64,000 nucleotides of DNA from Notamacropus eugenii (GCF_028372415.1 NC_092874.1:117563244-117627243); one strand, 5' to 3'; shown: positions 1 to 10,130, numbered from the stretch's first letter. The notes: generated by a model from the letters alone, not told the origin. Numbers and translations: made by a program.

Positions 1-637
1 AGCATTCCAGCCCCGAGCTCTCACTGGGTTTGTTCTCCACCTCAGTTTGACAGTTTAATGGTTTGTGGGAGAAAGAACATTTTAACACGCTTGTAGTTAC
101 CTGTAATGGGAGGAGGGACTGGAGTGAGGGGGGAGGAGAGGGGAGGGCAGAGTCTGCAGAAGGGAGTGGGGGGAGATGTAAAGGAGAGCAGGTTTTAAGG
201 TAGGGAAAATAGGCAGTTTGGGAAGGTATGAAATGGGAGGTCAAAGCAAGTGCTTTGGGAAAATAGTGATTTTTCCTTTTAGGGTTGTTATTACCACTTT
301 CTTGCTTTGTCTTTCTGTCCAGTTACCTTTCTAGGTATGTAGAAAGTTTTCTGCTCCCCAGTTTTCTGCTCTCTTAACCATCTCCTGCTTAAAAAAAACC
401 CAAACTCTGCTATAACATTTTGCTTTTGTGTCTTTGTCATTAGAATACTTCCTGTAACACCTAACCTGTTACGTCTAAGTTGTGATTCCTGTGTGACACT
501 TGAGTCAGCTCATAGGTAGTCTCCCAGATGACAATAATGTGAAATGTTGGTAGATAGCCAGTGAAAGCGAATATGTGGCTTATGTACTTCTGGGCAACAG
601 AAAGTGTGACCTGGAGATCTCAGCGGAGTATCCAGTC
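1..637. other. no recognisable feature; purine-rich patch
   Basis: No gene or repeat recognised. A G/A-rich patch at 108-173 has several GGG runs on the plus strand, but loop lengths make a canonical G-quadruplex only marginal. Confidence 0.4.
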
Positions 638-745
638 CAATCCAACAAGCATTTATTAAATACCTACTGTGTATACGGCACTGTGAATGCAATGACAGAA
701 AAAGCTCCTACCTTACTTTCTTTTGTCTCTAAACAGATGACACAA
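638..745 (-). mobile_element. L2 LINE 3'-end fragment
   Basis: Contains the reverse complement of the L2 3' terminus: AAGCATTTATTAAATACC followed by a degraded 'tactgtgtgccaggcactg'-like segment. Confidence 0.5.
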
Positions 746-782
746 ATGATAAACAGAGAAGGGAATGAGCACTGGCATTTAA

Positions 783-950
783 GGTAGTCATAGAGTTAGA
801 GCTTGAAGGCTGCATCCAGTCCAATTCCCTCATTTTACAGATGAAGGAACTGAGACTCAGAGAGGTTAGATGACTTGACAGGACCTTATCCACTATTCCA
901 TGGCTTCTTCAAAAATCAAGCAGGGACTCAGGACCAGGAAAAGTCAGTCT
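783..950 (-). mobile_element. Ther-2-type CORE-SINE
   Basis: Reverse-complement Ther-2 order: 'catagagttagagctt' (L3-like tail), 'cattttacagatgaagg', then 'gaggttagatgacttg' (CORE region). Confidence 0.6.
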
Positions 951-1066
951 CCCCTCAGACGCCTTCGTGCTATGTCTGGTAGCCTGAGGAAAAACTTTTG
1001 TAGACCTATAGAATGTGGAAACCTTGCAGATCTATTATTCTAGTGATAAGGAAACTTAGTCTCATG

Positions 1067-1086
1067 TATGTATGTATGTATGTACC
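1067..1086. repeat. (ATGT)n microsatellite
   Basis: About five tandem GTAT/ATGT units. Confidence 0.8.
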
Positions 1087-1394
1087 AACTATTTATCTGT
1101 CTCTCTATATATGTATATGCACATGCACTAAAATTTTTCTACAATTTGCTGATTTAGCTTTTGAATTTGGGTAATTGGTTTGGATCACTGCATGCTTCCA
1201 TCAGCAAAGGTTCACAGGCTGGTTGAACTATCTTAGCTGATCATCTCTGATCCTTGGGGGGACAGAAGAGGACACAAACAAAATATTCCAAGCATCTTCG
1301 GTATTTCTTCCCAGTTAAACTTACAGGTACTTTGAATGTCTAAAGATGTTAATACCAGATGAGAAAACTGAGTCCTCAGCTGGGAGATCATACG

Positions 1395-1560
1395 ACTTCA
1401 GAGCTGGATGGGGGTTCAGAGGCTATCTGGTCCAATCCAAACTTAAATAAGGTTCCTTTTTATAATTCTTTGCCTCTGCCCAAAAGAGTGGTCAGCCAGT
1501 CTTTCCTTGGAGAGTTAAAGGGAGGAGAAATACCTTACCTCCCAGGGCTTTGGGGTTAAT
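1395..1560 (-). mobile_element. L3/CR1-like LINE 3' relic
   Basis: Reverse-complement L3-like end ('cagagctggatgggggttcagaggc', here split by divergence) running into text like the L3 C-terminal/3' UTR ('ttacctcccagggct'). Old and diverged, so the family is tentative. Confidence 0.4.
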
Positions 1561-2182
1561 GTCTTGAAAACTTGAGCAAATCAACTTTGCAGAAACTGCT
1601 CCACTTTCTCTCAGAGGCAAGAAAGAACACAAACCCGTTCCCTTTCTTTTTCCAAAAGTGTGAGGAAGGCTGCAATCTCATTGTTGAAGTTCTCTGGGCT
1701 CCCAGGAGGGAAGACACTCTATAAATACCAAGTAATGGTGTTTTCCACCTACCTAGAAAGCTGGCAGTAGAACACTACTAGAAAGATAAAAGCTGCAGCT
1801 GCCTCCAGTGGTTCCAAACCCCAGACACACAGCTTTTTTTCCACATGTGTGGGTGGCAGATGTGGATCAGCTGGAGAGGGAGATGACTGATCCCTTGACA
1901 TCTTTTCTAGGTGGAAATGAAATGCTACAGAGGCATTTCAGGGTCAGGGTAAGATCAATGTGTTCCATATCCTGAGTAGAAGCTGGTCTACCATGGGGGA
2001 TTTTCCCCTCTGTTGGTCTGATAAATGGCCCAAGGGCAGGGATCCAGATTCCTAGCCATGACAGTGGCTCCATGAAATTGACAGTGGGCACTCTCCAGGC
2101 TTAGAGAATGGCTTGATCCAGAGGAAAGCGGTCCCCTTTTATCTTTCATTTGCTCCTGTGTTTTCCTTTCTTCCTTGACTGT
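1561..2182. other. no recognisable feature
   Basis: Unique-looking sequence. No convincing gene or repeat seen. Confidence 0.4.
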
Positions 2183-2340
2183 AGCTAGGTGATGTAGTCA
2201 ACAGAGTGCCAGAAGCCAGCAAGACCTGAGTTTGAAACTTGTTTTGGATACTTACTAACCGCATGACCCTGTACAAGTCACTTAAGCTCATTTGCCTCAC
2301 TTTCCTGATCTGTAAAATGGACATAATAGTAACACCTATT
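2183..2340 (+). mobile_element. Ther-1 (MIR-type) CORE-SINE, left part
   Basis: Head and core are clear: 'gctaggtgatgtagtcaac', 'agacctgagtttgaaac', 'caagtcacttaag', 'ctgtaaaatggacataat'. The element is interrupted after its ATAATAG-rich internal segment and appears to resume at about 3125. Confidence 0.7.
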
Positions 2341-2870
2341 TTAATAGATGTTATTATTGCTTCCTATTAATAACAGGATTATTACCTCTTGTTAATAATA
2401 GATACTATTATTATAGTTAATTATGTAGGTAATGTACTAGGTATTTGCTACATATTTACTAACTTACTATATATTTACTAATATAGTAAGTAATTACCTA
2501 TTATGATAGGAAATATAATAGGTAATAGCACAATAGATCTGTAATAGGTCATAACAGCATAATAGGATATGATAGGCAGTGTAATAGGCATATAATGAGT
2601 AACACCAGCATAATAGGCAGTATAATAGGTATGTAATAGGTGACAAATAATGCAACTGTAATAATAGTAATATTTCTAAAATAGTAATAATAGTATAATA
2701 GGTCATAATAGGTACATAATAGAGACAATATTAATATAATAGGTAGTAATAGGAAATATAATGCATCACAGCACAATAGGTTGCAATAGGTGTAATAGGT
2801 CATAATAGGAAACATAATGGATCGTAATAGGAAATATGGTAGGTAATAATAGGAAATGTAATAAAAGTAA
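2341..2870. repeat. degenerate TAATAGG-type AT-rich tandem array
   Basis: About 530 bp of irregularly repeated ATAATAGG, GTAATAGG, GTCATAATAGG and AATAGGAAATATAAT words. It lies exactly where the flanking SINE would have its short ATAATAATAG segment, so it looks like an expansion of it. Minus-strand open frames here (up to 115 codons, Tyr/Leu-rich) are low-complexity artefacts. Confidence 0.8.
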
Positions 2871-2878
2871 CAGGAATG

Positions 2879-3103
2879 CTGTTCAGTGCTGTCCAACCCT
2901 TCATTAAGCCATGAACCCTACTGTCCAGGGGGTTTTCTTGGCAAAGATACTGGAGTGATTTGCCATTTCCTTCTCCAGTTGATTAAGGCAAACAGGGTTA
3001 AGTGACTTGCCCAGAATCATTCAGTTTGTAAGTGTCTGAGGCTGGATTTGAACTCAGGTCTTCTTAAGCCCAATGCCTTATCCACTGAACCATCTAGTTG
3101 CCC
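2879..3103 (-). mobile_element. Mar-1-type CORE-SINE
   Basis: Complete reverse-complement Mar-1 order: 'ggcaaagatactggagtg', 'aggcaaacagggttaagtga', 'gtgtctgaggctggatttga', 'ccatctagttgccc'. TAACAG on both sides (2868-2873 and 3104-3109) may be a short target-site duplication. Confidence 0.85.
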
Positions 3104-3104
3104 T

Positions 3105-3222
3105 AACAGTTATATAATAGATAGTAATAGTACAATATTGTGAGGATCAAATGAGGCAATTTTTGTAAAGTGCCTTATAAATCTTAAAGTGCTACATACG
3201 TGCTGACTGTTGCTGTTGTTAC
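3105..3222 (+). mobile_element. Ther-1 CORE-SINE, right part
   Basis: 'ttgtgaggatcaaatgagg', 'gtaaagtgccttataaat' and 'aagtgctacatacg' are the 3' half of the SINE that starts at 2183. The split is explained by the tandem array plus the Mar-1 insertion. Confidence 0.7.
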
Positions 3223-3237
3223 ACATCTCACTCTCAT

Positions 3238-3421
3238 TCATTGTGTTGGATCTGGAATCAGAGATTCTGGATAAAAATACTACCTCTGCCCCTTGGTGAT
3301 ACTGGAAAAGTCGCAGTATCTCTGGGACTCAATTTTCTCACCTGTAAAATCAGGGACATATAAAACAGACTAGATGACATCTAAGTTCTCTTTCTGCTTT
3401 AAATGTATAATCCCATGATGC
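3238..3421 (+). mobile_element. Ther-2-type CORE-SINE
   Basis: Degraded head, then 'ctcacctgtaaaatcaggg' and an L3-like tail 'agactagatgacatctaag'. Confidence 0.65.
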
Positions 3422-3663
3422 TATTTTTAGGGAGCTCTATGACCTTGGCTTTTTCACGTATCTGTTACCATCCTGTTTCCTGGTCTCTCTGCTTCCCTTC
3501 TCTCTCTCCCTCCCCTTTCCTAACTAGATATTAGTAAGACTTGGGAGTGAAAGTCTTTTGATTCCCTTAGTTCCAGCCTTGGCTAGGTGGATAGTTCCAG
3601 GTCACGAACACCTTGGGGTCACTAGTCATTAGCTCTGTAAGTCAGCTTTCAGGAAACTAGTGT

Positions 3664-3862
3664 GGGGTAACAGAAAGAACCCTGAATTTGGAGTCAGGAA
3701 GTCAGCATTTGAATTCTTACTCAGCCACTAATTAGCTTGCAGCCACTTATTGGCTGAGTGACCTTGGCCATGTCCTTTTACTTCTTCAGACCTCACTCAA
3801 TCCCTCATCTATAAAATAAGGGTATTGGATTAGATAAACTCTTGAAGTTCTACTCTTTGACC
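3664..3862 (+). mobile_element. Ther-2-type CORE-SINE
   Basis: 'ttggagtcaggaagtcagc', 'gtgaccttggccatgtcc', 'atctataaaataaggg', then 'ggattagataaactctt' tail. Confidence 0.65.
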
Positions 3863-3999
3863 TTGTCCCAAATTCTGAGGCTTGGGTGAATCACTTGAAA
3901 TGCTGAATTTATATCTTGTTTAAAAAAATAACCTTAATGTCCCATATATCCATCTTCGGTCTTCTGCATTGTGACAAAGCTTTTTTTTTAATTTAAAGG

Positions 4000-4047
4000 G
4001 GTGTGTGTGTATGTGTGTGTGTGTGTGTGCGTGTGTGTGTGTGTGTA
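4000..4047. repeat. (GT)n microsatellite
   Basis: About 23 GT units with AT and GC interruptions. It generates spurious Cys/Val and His/Thr open frames on the two strands. Confidence 0.95.
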
Positions 4048-4169
4048 GCAGTTTCATAAAACCAAAGCATCAGTTGGACCTGACAGTGTGTGTAGTATTC
4101 CAGACCCTGCAAAGAAGAGAGAAACACTTTTTTCAGCTGTTCTCCAGGACCAGCCTTCCTTCTTGTTAT

Positions 4170-4620
4170 AGTTGTGGAGCACTGTTTTATATTTTTTAAA
4201 TGGTTAATCTTTCCATTGACATTGTTGAAGTCATTGTGCATATTATTTCCCCTGCTCTGTTTACTTTTTTTCAGTTTATATAAAGCTTGCCATGTACTTC
4301 TGAATTCTTCATACTTATTTTTTGTCATGGTGTGGGGATATTCCATTATATTCATGTACCAAAATTTGTTTAGCCATTATACAATTAATAGGCATCTACA
4401 TTGTTTCCATTTCCAGGCTTTTATTACTACAAAATATTGCTACGAGTACTGTGGTATATATGGGAACTTACTCTTTGTCTTTGGCTACCTTAGGGATGTA
4501 TACTTTACAGTGGGAACTCTGGATCCAAGAAGATGGACATTTTAATCACTTTTTGGTTCATATCTGTAAATTCTGAAATATTTTCTTAAAATTCTTCTAA
4601 TCTTGTGTGGGCCTAAGGTA
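4170..4620 (-). mobile_element. L1 LINE 3'-end relic (marsupial type)
   Basis: Reads as the reverse complement of a marsupial L1 3' region: 'attccattatattcatgtac', 'gtttagccatta', 'ggcatctacattgtttcc', 'tggatccaagaagatggac'. The 123-codon plus-strand frame over it is antisense repeat, not a gene. Confidence 0.65.
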
Positions 4621-4820
4621 GCATTTAGCCATCCCTTTTCAATGGAAACGGTTAAGAGGTACCTCCAAAAGATGAGCTCTGTCTTTTCATCAATGGACTG
4701 GTATTTTGTTTGAAATTCACTTCCAGAAGGTTATTTGGAGGAGTGGGGAGAGAAGTATTCATTTTTTAAGCCATCTTTTTTAACAGCTCTGATAAAAACA
4801 ATTCATCTCTTTAGGGTCCT

Positions 4821-4860
4821 GGATAGATAGAAAGATAGACAGATAGATAGATAAATGGAT
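4821..4860. repeat. (GATA)n microsatellite, imperfect
   Basis: Imperfect GATA units with GACA and AAAT variants. Confidence 0.85.
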
Positions 4861-4909
4861 ATATGAAAAGAATAACTTCAAATCACTGAATCTTAGGCCA
4901 TTTGTTAAT

Positions 4910-5125
4910 TTGATCTTACCTTCCTCTTTAATTTCTCACTGCAGTAGGATTTTCCTTACTCTCTTGTCTCAGTCACGAAAGACTTTTTGCCCCTGGTCAT
5001 TTCATAACACTTTGTATTTCTTCAATACGCTAATGGTGTATTATTTTGTATTACAGTTACCTGAGCATGGTTCCCACTCCTCTACAAGACTGTAAGTTCT
5101 AGGAGGGTAGGGTCATGTCTTAGGG
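4910..5125 (+). mobile_element. L2-like LINE 3' relic
   Basis: Degraded 'aagactgtaagttctaggag', 'gggtagggtcatgtctta', typical of the L2 3' region. Weak. Confidence 0.35.
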
Positions 5126-5136
5126 AGGTTGAACTA

Positions 5137-5235
5137 GGTCAGGGATCAGAAACCTTTGGCGTTAAGGCTACCTGTGACCCTCTAGGTCCTCAAGGGCGGC
5201 CCTTTGAATCCAAACTTCACGGAACAAGATTTACA
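5137..5235 (+). mobile_element. half of a palindromic DNA-transposon-like element
   Basis: 'tcagggatcagaaacctttg', 'gaccctctaggtcctcaag', 'aatccaaacttcacggaac' matches one arm of a long-palindrome element I recall from marsupial genomes. The second arm is absent. Confidence 0.5.
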
Positions 5236-5604
5236 ACAAGAAACAAGATTTATTCTGTGAATCTAGATGTTTTCTGAGATTCTTTCTAATTCTATGATCT
5301 TATGATTTATTTATGAGCTGCTGTGTATCTTCCCTGGCACCTAATATAGTGCTCTGCACATAATGCACAAATTTTAATCAGATTAAGGAAAAGTGTTTTT
5401 ATTTCTTGCTTATATTTGAAAGGCTGGGGGAATCTGAGTATCCCAGATAGGGATGGGGACAGTGGAAACTGAGGGGCTGCAACCCGAAAAAATTTGGGAT
5501 CTGGGTCTCTTAGATTGTGTGAACATCCTTATTGAAAGTGGTCTAAGGCTCAGCCATGAGTAGTGGAAGAATGGGGTGTTTGCTGGGCTAGACAACTGTA
5601 CTTT

Positions 5605-5812
5605 TGTAGGACAGTGGAAAGAGCAGTGTCTCTGGGCTCAGAGAAGCTGGGTTCAAGACTTACCTCTGATGCTTAATACCTTTGCCATTTTTGGCAAGTT
5701 GTTTACCCTATGTGGGCCTCAGTTTCCTCATCTGTAAAAGTTAGGAGGTTAGACTCTACATAATCTCTGAGGTTGCTTCCAGTTCTAGACTCATAACTCT
5801 AGAACTTACAGG
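5605..5812 (+). mobile_element. Ther-2-type CORE-SINE
   Basis: 'gaagctgggttcaagac', 'tttcctcatctgtaaaag', then 'gaggttagactctacataat' and 'gcttccagttctag' (L3-like tail). Confidence 0.7.
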
Positions 5813-5817
5813 ATCAT

Positions 5818-5931
5818 TTTACAAATGAAGCAACTTATCCGAGATTCTGTAGGTGGTCAACATTATGGCCAGGATTCAAATTCAGACTGTTGGCCCCCAA
5901 ATCCGTCTCTCTTTTCACCGTAGCCCACTCT
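5818..5931 (-). mobile_element. Ther-2-type CORE-SINE fragment
   Basis: 'attttacaaatgaagcaac', 'ggccaggattcaaattcag' in reverse orientation, back to back with the preceding plus-strand SINE. Confidence 0.55.
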
Positions 5932-6271
5932 TTCTTCCAGCGAGACTCCTATGTATTCCTTGAGGTCCCCATGATTCTAAAACCTTCCAGTTTCTCGCAG
6001 CAACTTCTTCCTGGTTGGTTACTCTGGGATGCTTCATTAAAGGACTGGCTTCCTAATTAATCTCCAGGTGTCTTGAAGCCTCACTAGAGCTGCCTATATC
6101 TGGCATGTTTACTGTGATTGGAAAGGGATCCTGGAGGCTCTGCCCATGTGTTTCAGAGCAAGTTCATCCCCAAACTCCTTCCCTCCCTTTTGGACTATTT
6201 AATTTGTGCAATTTCCAAATGCTGGTTTCATCATCCTGATCCTGAGTTGGAAAACTAGAAGCAGCAGCACA

Positions 6272-6273
<2 letters not shown>

Positions 6274-6322
<49 letters not shown>
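6274..6322. repeat. (GT)24 microsatellite
   Basis: About 24 uninterrupted GT units. Confidence 0.97.
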
Positions 6323-6325
<3 letters not shown>

Positions 6326-7250
6326 GTGAGCTGGGGATGGAACAAGGAATCAGATTTTTTTTTCTTGTAAATTGTGGGCAATTCCTCAAGGATGAAAAAA
6401 GTGGAAAGGATAAGACATGGACAAAGTGGAAGGGATAAAGACTAGAGGCTGGAGGAGAATTTCTAAGGGGAAGTAATGAGGATTTGGGACTAATGTTGGA
6501 AACATCTTGATTCTTATTTCAAGTGTGTGTTTGGAAGGGAGGGGAATCTTGAAGACGGGAAAAAGAAAAAAAAGGCAAACATGCAGAAAGCCCTGAAAAT
6601 ACACAGAAGAGATTGTGAGTAAAATATATTTGGAAATCTCTAACTACTGATCAAATGGCCAAGGAGCCACAGAAGCTCTGCACCTGTTGTTAACTCTAAA
6701 AAATCCCAGAGAGCTCACACAGGTTAGCAAAACCACAGTTAACTCTAAAAATAAAATAAAATAGAACCAAAGAGTTAACAGTGGTTGTAAGTAAGAAACT
6801 TTCTTTATTCTATTGGAGGAGGGAAACTATATATATATGTGCTGACACCCCTCCCCCGCCATAGTAGGAGACCAGCTCTAGTGCGGACAAATCTCAATAC
6901 CTATCCTAGTGACCGTGCAGTGAACTGTAGTGCTGACAATGAGAAGTGACAGCAACAGTGAGACCAGTGTGATTCATAGCAGGGCTTCGTGACTAGAACC
7001 TGGGTACTGCAGATGCTTGTCCAAGCTCAGGGACCACCCGATACTCATATGAAACAATTCTGGGATTTTGCTGTGGCTGAGATCATCCAGAGGGTGAGTT
7101 CAAAGGATTGTTGTTATGCCAAGCTCAGGACACAGCTTGCTTGCTGGGTCTTAGCTCTGGAAAACAGGATGTTTCCTAATAGTAAAAAGACTGGAGAAAA
7201 AAAAGAGAGGTATAGTCTTGGCATGGGGATCCTGATACTAACAAGGGGAG
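6323..7250. other. unclassified stretch with a 16-bp inverted repeat
   Basis: Not assigned to any family I know. Arms at 6731-6746 and 6771-6786 (AACCACAGTTAACTCT and its complement, one mismatch) flank a 24-nt A-rich spacer, and part of the left arm also recurs near 6690. An open frame at 6989-7321 (110 codons) has no recognisable domain and runs into a SINE. Confidence 0.4.
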
Positions 7251-7251
7251 A

Positions 7252-7470
7252 CAAGCAAATAGAGAACTGGCTTCAGAATCAGGGAGACCTGGGTTCAAGT
7301 CATGCCTTTGACACATCCTGACAGTGTGATCCTAGACAAATCACGTCATTTCTCGGTGTCCCAGGAGGCTCTCTTAGACTGAAAGTGACGCATGAATCCC
7401 ATAGTATATCATTGGAAGGAATCACTGCATTTGGGGTTCATTATACTGATGAAATTATCGGTCCTGGACT
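7252..7470 (+). mobile_element. CORE-SINE with a variant 3' tail
   Basis: 'gaactggcttcagaatcagg', 'gacctgggttcaagtcatg', then a tail unlike L2 or L3: 'gtcccaggaggctctcttag', 'gatgaaattatcggtcctgg'. A second copy of this tail type is at 31088-31296. Confidence 0.55.
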
Positions 7471-8018
7471 TAAAAAAACAATGAAACAAGCATGAATCTT
7501 GGAATCTGGAGGAATGGGTCTTCTTCTAGCTTTTTCACCATTTTCCAGTGCATCTTCCACTTCAATAAAATGGGACAACTAGATATGAATCTTTCCTGAA
7601 AACATGAATGGCAAAAGTTTACAGAACAAATGTGTCTCCTTGGAGGTAAACACCATCATGGTAGCCTAATTAAGGCAATCCTCAAAAGAAAACAAAAACC
7701 TTCAAGCACTACCCTCTTTTCCCTTATGACAAGCTGAAGAGGACTTATCACAATGGTGAGATGCCAGGAGGACAGCAGAGGGGAAGCCATTACTCAACTT
7801 GAAGATCTTCATCATGGAAGAACAATAAATCAATGCCATACCATCCAAGGTACGAGTGTTACAAGATAAAAGGATATGGTCCTTGCACTCAGAAGGTGGA
7901 GGAATGGGAAAGGGACCATTGTAAAGATGAAAGAGAGTATTCTGGGGTTCCTGAACTACCTACTTTTGTCCTTCCTCGATCTTCTCCTCTTCTTATCTCC
8001 ATTCATACCAAACCTACT
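7471..8018. other. no recognisable feature
   Basis: No gene seen. A possible SINE trace around 7490-7600 is too weak to call. Confidence 0.3.
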
Positions 8019-8074
8019 CCTCTGATTTTTCTGGAATACCTTTGTTTGGTGTGGTATTCCAGAAAATTCAGAGG
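8019..8074. repeat. near-perfect hairpin, 22-bp arms, 12-nt loop
   Basis: Arms at 8019-8040 and 8053-8074 are reverse complements with one mismatch (21 of 22 pairs). The left arm ends CTGGAATACC, the right begins GGTATTCCAG, and the loop is TTTGTTTGGTGT. Function unknown: it may be the ends of a very short inverted-repeat element or a pre-miRNA-like fold. Confidence 0.85.
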
Positions 8075-8149
8075 CATTGGTGCTGGTGTGAAACAATGAA
8101 TGCGACCAGGGGGCCTATTCCACTAAGTAGGGAGACCAGATGGTATGTG

Positions 8150-9060
8150 CAACCAACTTTTGACAATGCTGCTCTTGATTAGGGATCTAGGTGTCAGTTT
8201 CTGATGAATAGATGACCATTTGTCAGGGTCAAGTAACTTGGATGACTTAGATGTAGGCATAAAAGGAATGCTTATCATATTTTTGGATGACATGAAGCTG
8301 AGAGAGATAGTTGATACACTGGATGACAGAATTGGGATACAAAAAGAAACAGACAGCCTGGAATAATGAGCTCGCTCTTAACAAGATGAAATTTAATAGG
8401 GTGAAATTCAAAGTCCTTTGGTATGGAAAAAAAGGTCAATTGTCCAAGAAAAAGATGATGGTGATGTGGCAAGGAGACAATTCATGAGAAAAAGACAAAC
8501 ATTTTAGTGGATTATTACTTCAACATGGGCCATCAGAATGATATGGCTGCCCCCCAAAGAAATTTGATTTTAGGATGTATTAATAGTAATAGATGTTTCA
8601 GAATGAAGGAGCTGATGTTACTACTGTCTTTACTGGCCAGACTACAATGGGAGTATTGTTTCTCCATTTTTAGAAAGGATAATGACAAGAGAAACATGTC
8701 CACAGAAGAATAGCCAGGATGGTGAAGATCCTGGAAACCATAACAACTAAGACCATGATGTCACTGGGGATTCTTAGCCTGGAAAAGAGAAGACTTAAAA
8801 GGGGACATGATCACTATCTTCAAATACTTGTATTTTGAATGGGGGGAGTTAGACTTGTTGGGCCTGGCACCAGAGGACAGAAGTAGGACCACTTGACAGA
8901 AGATATGTGAGAGGACATCTAATAATTGGAGTGGAATTGGTTACCTTAGGAAGTAATGAATTTCCCAATATTGGAAGCCTTAGGAATATCACATGTAGAG
9001 GGAATTCATGCTTCAACTTGTGGGGATGGATTAGAAGGCCTCTGAACTTGTAGAATTCTA
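8150..9060 (+). mobile_element. L3/CR1-family LINE relic (reverse transcriptase C-terminal part and 3' end)
   Basis: The sequence keeps the order of CR1/L3 RT text but with broken frames. A decayed catalytic box near 8278-8300 reads F-L-D-D-M-K-L, where the family has Y/F-A-D-D-T-K-L. A block near 8560-8660 resembles the 'LGCI...LEYCV' region, 8690-8800 resembles the 'RMVKGLE...LFSLEKRRLRGD' region, and a degraded 3' UTR follows. No intact ORF remains, so it is a dead ancient copy. Confidence 0.75.
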
Positions 9061-9264
9061 GGTGTTTTTTCTTGATGGTGGATCCTGAGATTTGAGGAAG
9101 ACCTTTCCTAGGATGAGTGGTTCTTCAGCCTGAACCTTCTCTTTACCATCTTCACACCGTAGTCCTTTCCTCCCTCCTTTTTTTCCCCGCATATCACCTT
9201 ATCCTGAACACTTTCTTACTTTGATTACCTTTTGTTCAGCCTGCAGTGATGAACTTTTCCTAAT

Positions 9265-9327
9265 AATAATAACAGCTAGGACCTTACAAATATGAACTCA
9301 TTTGATCCTTACAACAGTCCCGGGGGG
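9265..9327 (-). mobile_element. Ther-1/MIR CORE-SINE fragment
   Basis: 'aataataataacagctagg', 'aactcatttgatccttacaa' is the reverse complement of a MIR 3' half, cut by the Mar-1 that follows. Confidence 0.6.
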
Positions 9328-9574
9328 TTGTTGTTATTGTTCACTTGTTTCAGTCATGTTGGGCTCTTCAAGATCCCATTTGGGGTTTTTCTTGATGCTG
9401 GAGTGGTTTGCCATTTCCCTCTCTGGCTGATTGAGGAAACTGAGGCAAACAGGGTTAAGTGACTTGCCCAGGGTCACACAGCCAGTAAGTGTCTGAGACC
9501 AGATTTGAACTCAGGAAGATGAGTCTTCTTGACTCTAATCCTGGTGTACTAGCCACTGCATCACCTAATTGCCT
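9328..9574 (-). mobile_element. Mar-1-type CORE-SINE
   Basis: Full-length reverse copy: 'ttgttgttattg' tail, 'gctggagtggtttgccattt', 'aggcaaacagggttaagtga', 'agtgtctgagaccagatttg', 'catcacctaattgcctc'. Confidence 0.9.
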
Positions 9575-9604
9575 CTACTGTCACTGTCTTGTAGTGTATT
9601 ATTG

Positions 9605-9672
9605 CTTCCCCACATTGTTGCTTCTCACCTATTCTTTCCCTGACCTATCCCGTCCACTCCCATAGCTTCAAT
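9605..9672 (+). mobile_element. L2 LINE internal fragment
   Basis: 'acattgttgcttctcacc', 'cgtccactcccatagcttca'. It matches 11202-11267 at about 90%, much closer than two independent L2 copies normally are. Confidence 0.5.
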
Positions 9673-9724
9673 AGTAATATATACTATTTACTATTATTGT
9701 AGTTTACTACTATCATCTTAGGCA

Positions 9725-9874
9725 GGCATTGAGGTACAGTGGGAAAAGTGCTAAGTCAGGAGTTAAAGGACCTGAGTCTAAACTCGGTTCTATCACGTAT
9801 TGCCTTTGTGACTTTGGATAAATCCCTTAAGGTTTATGAATCTTTTTCCTCATTTGTACAATAAAGTTCATTTT
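9725..9874 (+). mobile_element. Ther-2-type CORE-SINE, left part
   Basis: 'gtgggaaaagtgctaag', 'acctgagtctaaactcgg', 'ctcatttgtacaataaag'. Interrupted at 9875 by a TIR element and resumed at about 10079. Confidence 0.7.
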
Positions 9875-10078
9875 CAGAGAGGTCAAACATGTGATGGGCC
9901 ACATGCAGCCTGCAACACTACAGATTAAAATGTAATTAGAAAATACTTAGCAAAATAAACAAAAATATAATAAAACATAGATGATGTTAATGTGTGGTTT
10001 TCTAAGTCAATATGCAGCCCTCAGGGATCTTTATATATGGTCTAGTGACTTTGTTTCTATTTGAGTTTGACACGATGA
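9875..10078 (+). mobile_element. TIR element B (non-autonomous DNA-transposon-like, 'gtcaaac' ends)
   Basis: The left end CAGAGAGGTCAAAC and the right end GAGTTTGACAC form imperfect inverted ends. Inside are 'ggccacatgcagcctgcaac' and 'atgcagccctcagggatc'. It sits inside a Ther-2 SINE. No ORF. The hAT-like assignment is from general appearance only. Confidence 0.6.
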
Positions 10079-10130
10079 ACCTCGATGACCTCTAGAACTC
10101 CTTACAGCTCTGAAGTTGTGATCTGCCTTC
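10079..10130 (+). mobile_element. Ther-2-type CORE-SINE, right part (tail)
   Basis: 'cgatgacctctagaactcc', 'tacagctctgaagttgtgat' is the L3-like tail completing the SINE begun at 9725. Confidence 0.65.

Noticed and set aside
108..173. G-quadruplex at the left end
   Set aside because: GGG runs are present but one loop is about 10 nt and the pattern is not clearly canonical, unlike 17326 and 46532.
2494..2896. Minus-strand open frames of 70 and 115 codons rich in Tyr, Leu and Ile
   Set aside because: They lie in the TAATAGG-type tandem array. Composition and periodicity come from the repeat, not from coding.
3993..4545. Frames of 120 and 123 codons around the GT tract
   Set aside because: One is driven by the (GT)n His/Thr run, and the other is antisense to an L1 3' fragment.
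8150..9060. Possible active LINE
   Set aside because: The RT catalytic box is altered and frames are broken throughout; only a relic.
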